31,557 nucleotides of DNA, taken from the NCBI GenBank assembly GCA_031394045.1, contig JANMWN010000032.1, positions 1 through 31,557 of the forward strand, in the 5' to 3' direction. Shown here one piece after another: positions 31,172 through 31,557 of the stretch (position 1 is the first letter of the stretch; each line of letters begins with the position of its first letter). This stretch comes from JANYIP01 sp031394045 (GTDB lineage: Bacteria; Actinomycetota; Actinomycetes; Prado026). The translations under genes and the position numbers were made by a program. The notes under the pieces were generated by a model, which saw nothing but the letters and a program-made list of their open reading frames with translations, was not told the origin of the DNA and did no database searches.

Positions 31172-31519
31172 TCGAGTGTGCTCCCGGACGAGACGGCGCG
31201 TGCGGCTGCCGCGTACCTCGCGCTGCTCGCCGACGACACCCGACTGAAGATCCTCTGGACTCTGATGCAGGGCGAGCAACACGTGAACGCCCTGGCTGAA
31301 CTGGTCGGCGCCAAGGCACCAGCGGTCAGCCAGCATCTGAGCAAGCTTCGCCTGGCGGGCATGGTCTCGGTCCGCCGCGAGGGCACCTACGCCTACTACC
31401 GGGCGTCCGACGACCACATCTCCCGCATCATGAGCCTGCTTGTCGACCACACCTCAGAAGAACTCGCCGCGCAGCAACAAGTCAGCGCCTTGCTCGCCAA
31501 GACAGCGACCAGACGCTGA
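31154..31519 (+). CDS. ArsR/SmtB family metal-sensing repressor
   Basis: The 121-aa winged-helix regulator has an HTH at ~44-70 (NALAELVGAKAPAVSQHLSKLRLAGMV) and the wing VRREGTYAYYRASD. The C-terminal helix carries Asp86-x-His88-x10-His99-x2-Glu102, the spacing of the alpha-5 sensor site of CzrA/NmtR-type repressors (D-x-H-x10-H-x2-H), with Glu in the last place. It lacks a CXC alpha-3 site. It should release DNA when it binds a metal such as Ni, Co, Zn or Fe and derepress the divergent ATPase. ATG 31154 is preferred to ATG 31115 because the family-like part starts there. Confidence 0.9.
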   Translation: MSADTQSSVLPDETARAAAAYLALLADDTRLKILWTLMQGEQHVNALAELVGAKAPAVSQHLSKLRLAGMVSVRREGTYAYYRASDDHISRIMSLLVDHTSEELAAQQQVSALLAKTATRR

Positions 31520-31557
31520 GCGCGGAGGTGCCCGCAGCACGGCCCCGACTCGTGGTC

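Overview
The window is about 31.6 kb of very GC-rich DNA that reads as chromosome of an actinobacterium. Support comes from the GTP-type PEP carboxykinase, DUF2510/RDD and DUF3039 proteins, a mycothiol-type (TIGR03086) fold, many GTG starts, few strong Shine-Dalgarno (SD) sites and Crp/GlxR-like TGTGA-N6-TCACA palindromes. A Nocardioides-like (Propionibacteriales) host is my guess; no rRNA or tRNA is present to test it. The left end cuts an FAD-dependent oxidoreductase gene; the right end stops just after an ArsR regulator.

Layout. 1-2124: partial flavin oxidoreductase and RDD membrane protein (minus), then the remains of a plus-strand gene. 2131-6314: a minus-strand run DUF3039 - MFS transporter - DEAD/DEAH helicase - IclR regulator. 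6447-9687: cold-shock protein, class I glutamine amidotransferase, arginine deiminase and ornithine carbamoyltransferase (plus). 9719-11533: pckG (minus). 11809-12705: an NlpC/P60 cell-wall hydrolase behind a clear c-di-AMP (ydaO-type) riboswitch, with a Crp-like site shared with a divergent cupin gene. 13074-15484: a TasA/CalY-like secreted protein followed by a SipW-type signal peptidase fused to its own SipW-type signal segment and a LamG domain. 15706-17186: second cold-shock protein and an M15-like lipoprotein. 17283-19195: trmB and a DUF2510/septum-formation-like protein. 19227-21604: aldo/keto reductase, stand-alone M23 domain and TIGR03086 protein (minus). 21667-22796: a likely redox unit of a polytopic His-rich membrane protein, a Tat-type Rieske protein and a 30-residue membrane peptide. 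22865-25137: shortened MmcQ/YjbR-like protein, ABM-like protein and a HipBA toxin-antitoxin locus with three 18-bp operators spaced exactly 28 bp apart. 25258-27155: a secreted beta-helix protein gene with a frameshift. 27304-28719: MarR regulator divergent from an NmrA-like reductase. 28716-31519: a P1B metal ATPase with a C-terminal hemerythrin domain, divergent from an ArsR/SmtB regulator.

How it works together. Several regulator/target pairs can be read directly: c-di-AMP acting on the hydrolase, MarR on the NmrA-like reductase, ArsR on the metal ATPase, HipB on its own operon. Four genes carry lesions: the 1670-2124 remnant, the YjbR-like gene, hipA and the beta-helix gene. Two of these lesions sit at short G runs, so either real decay or base-calling error is possible. 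The most unusual assemblies are the signal peptidase-substrate fusion beside the TasA-like gene, and the hemerythrin-tailed metal pump with its ArsR partner.
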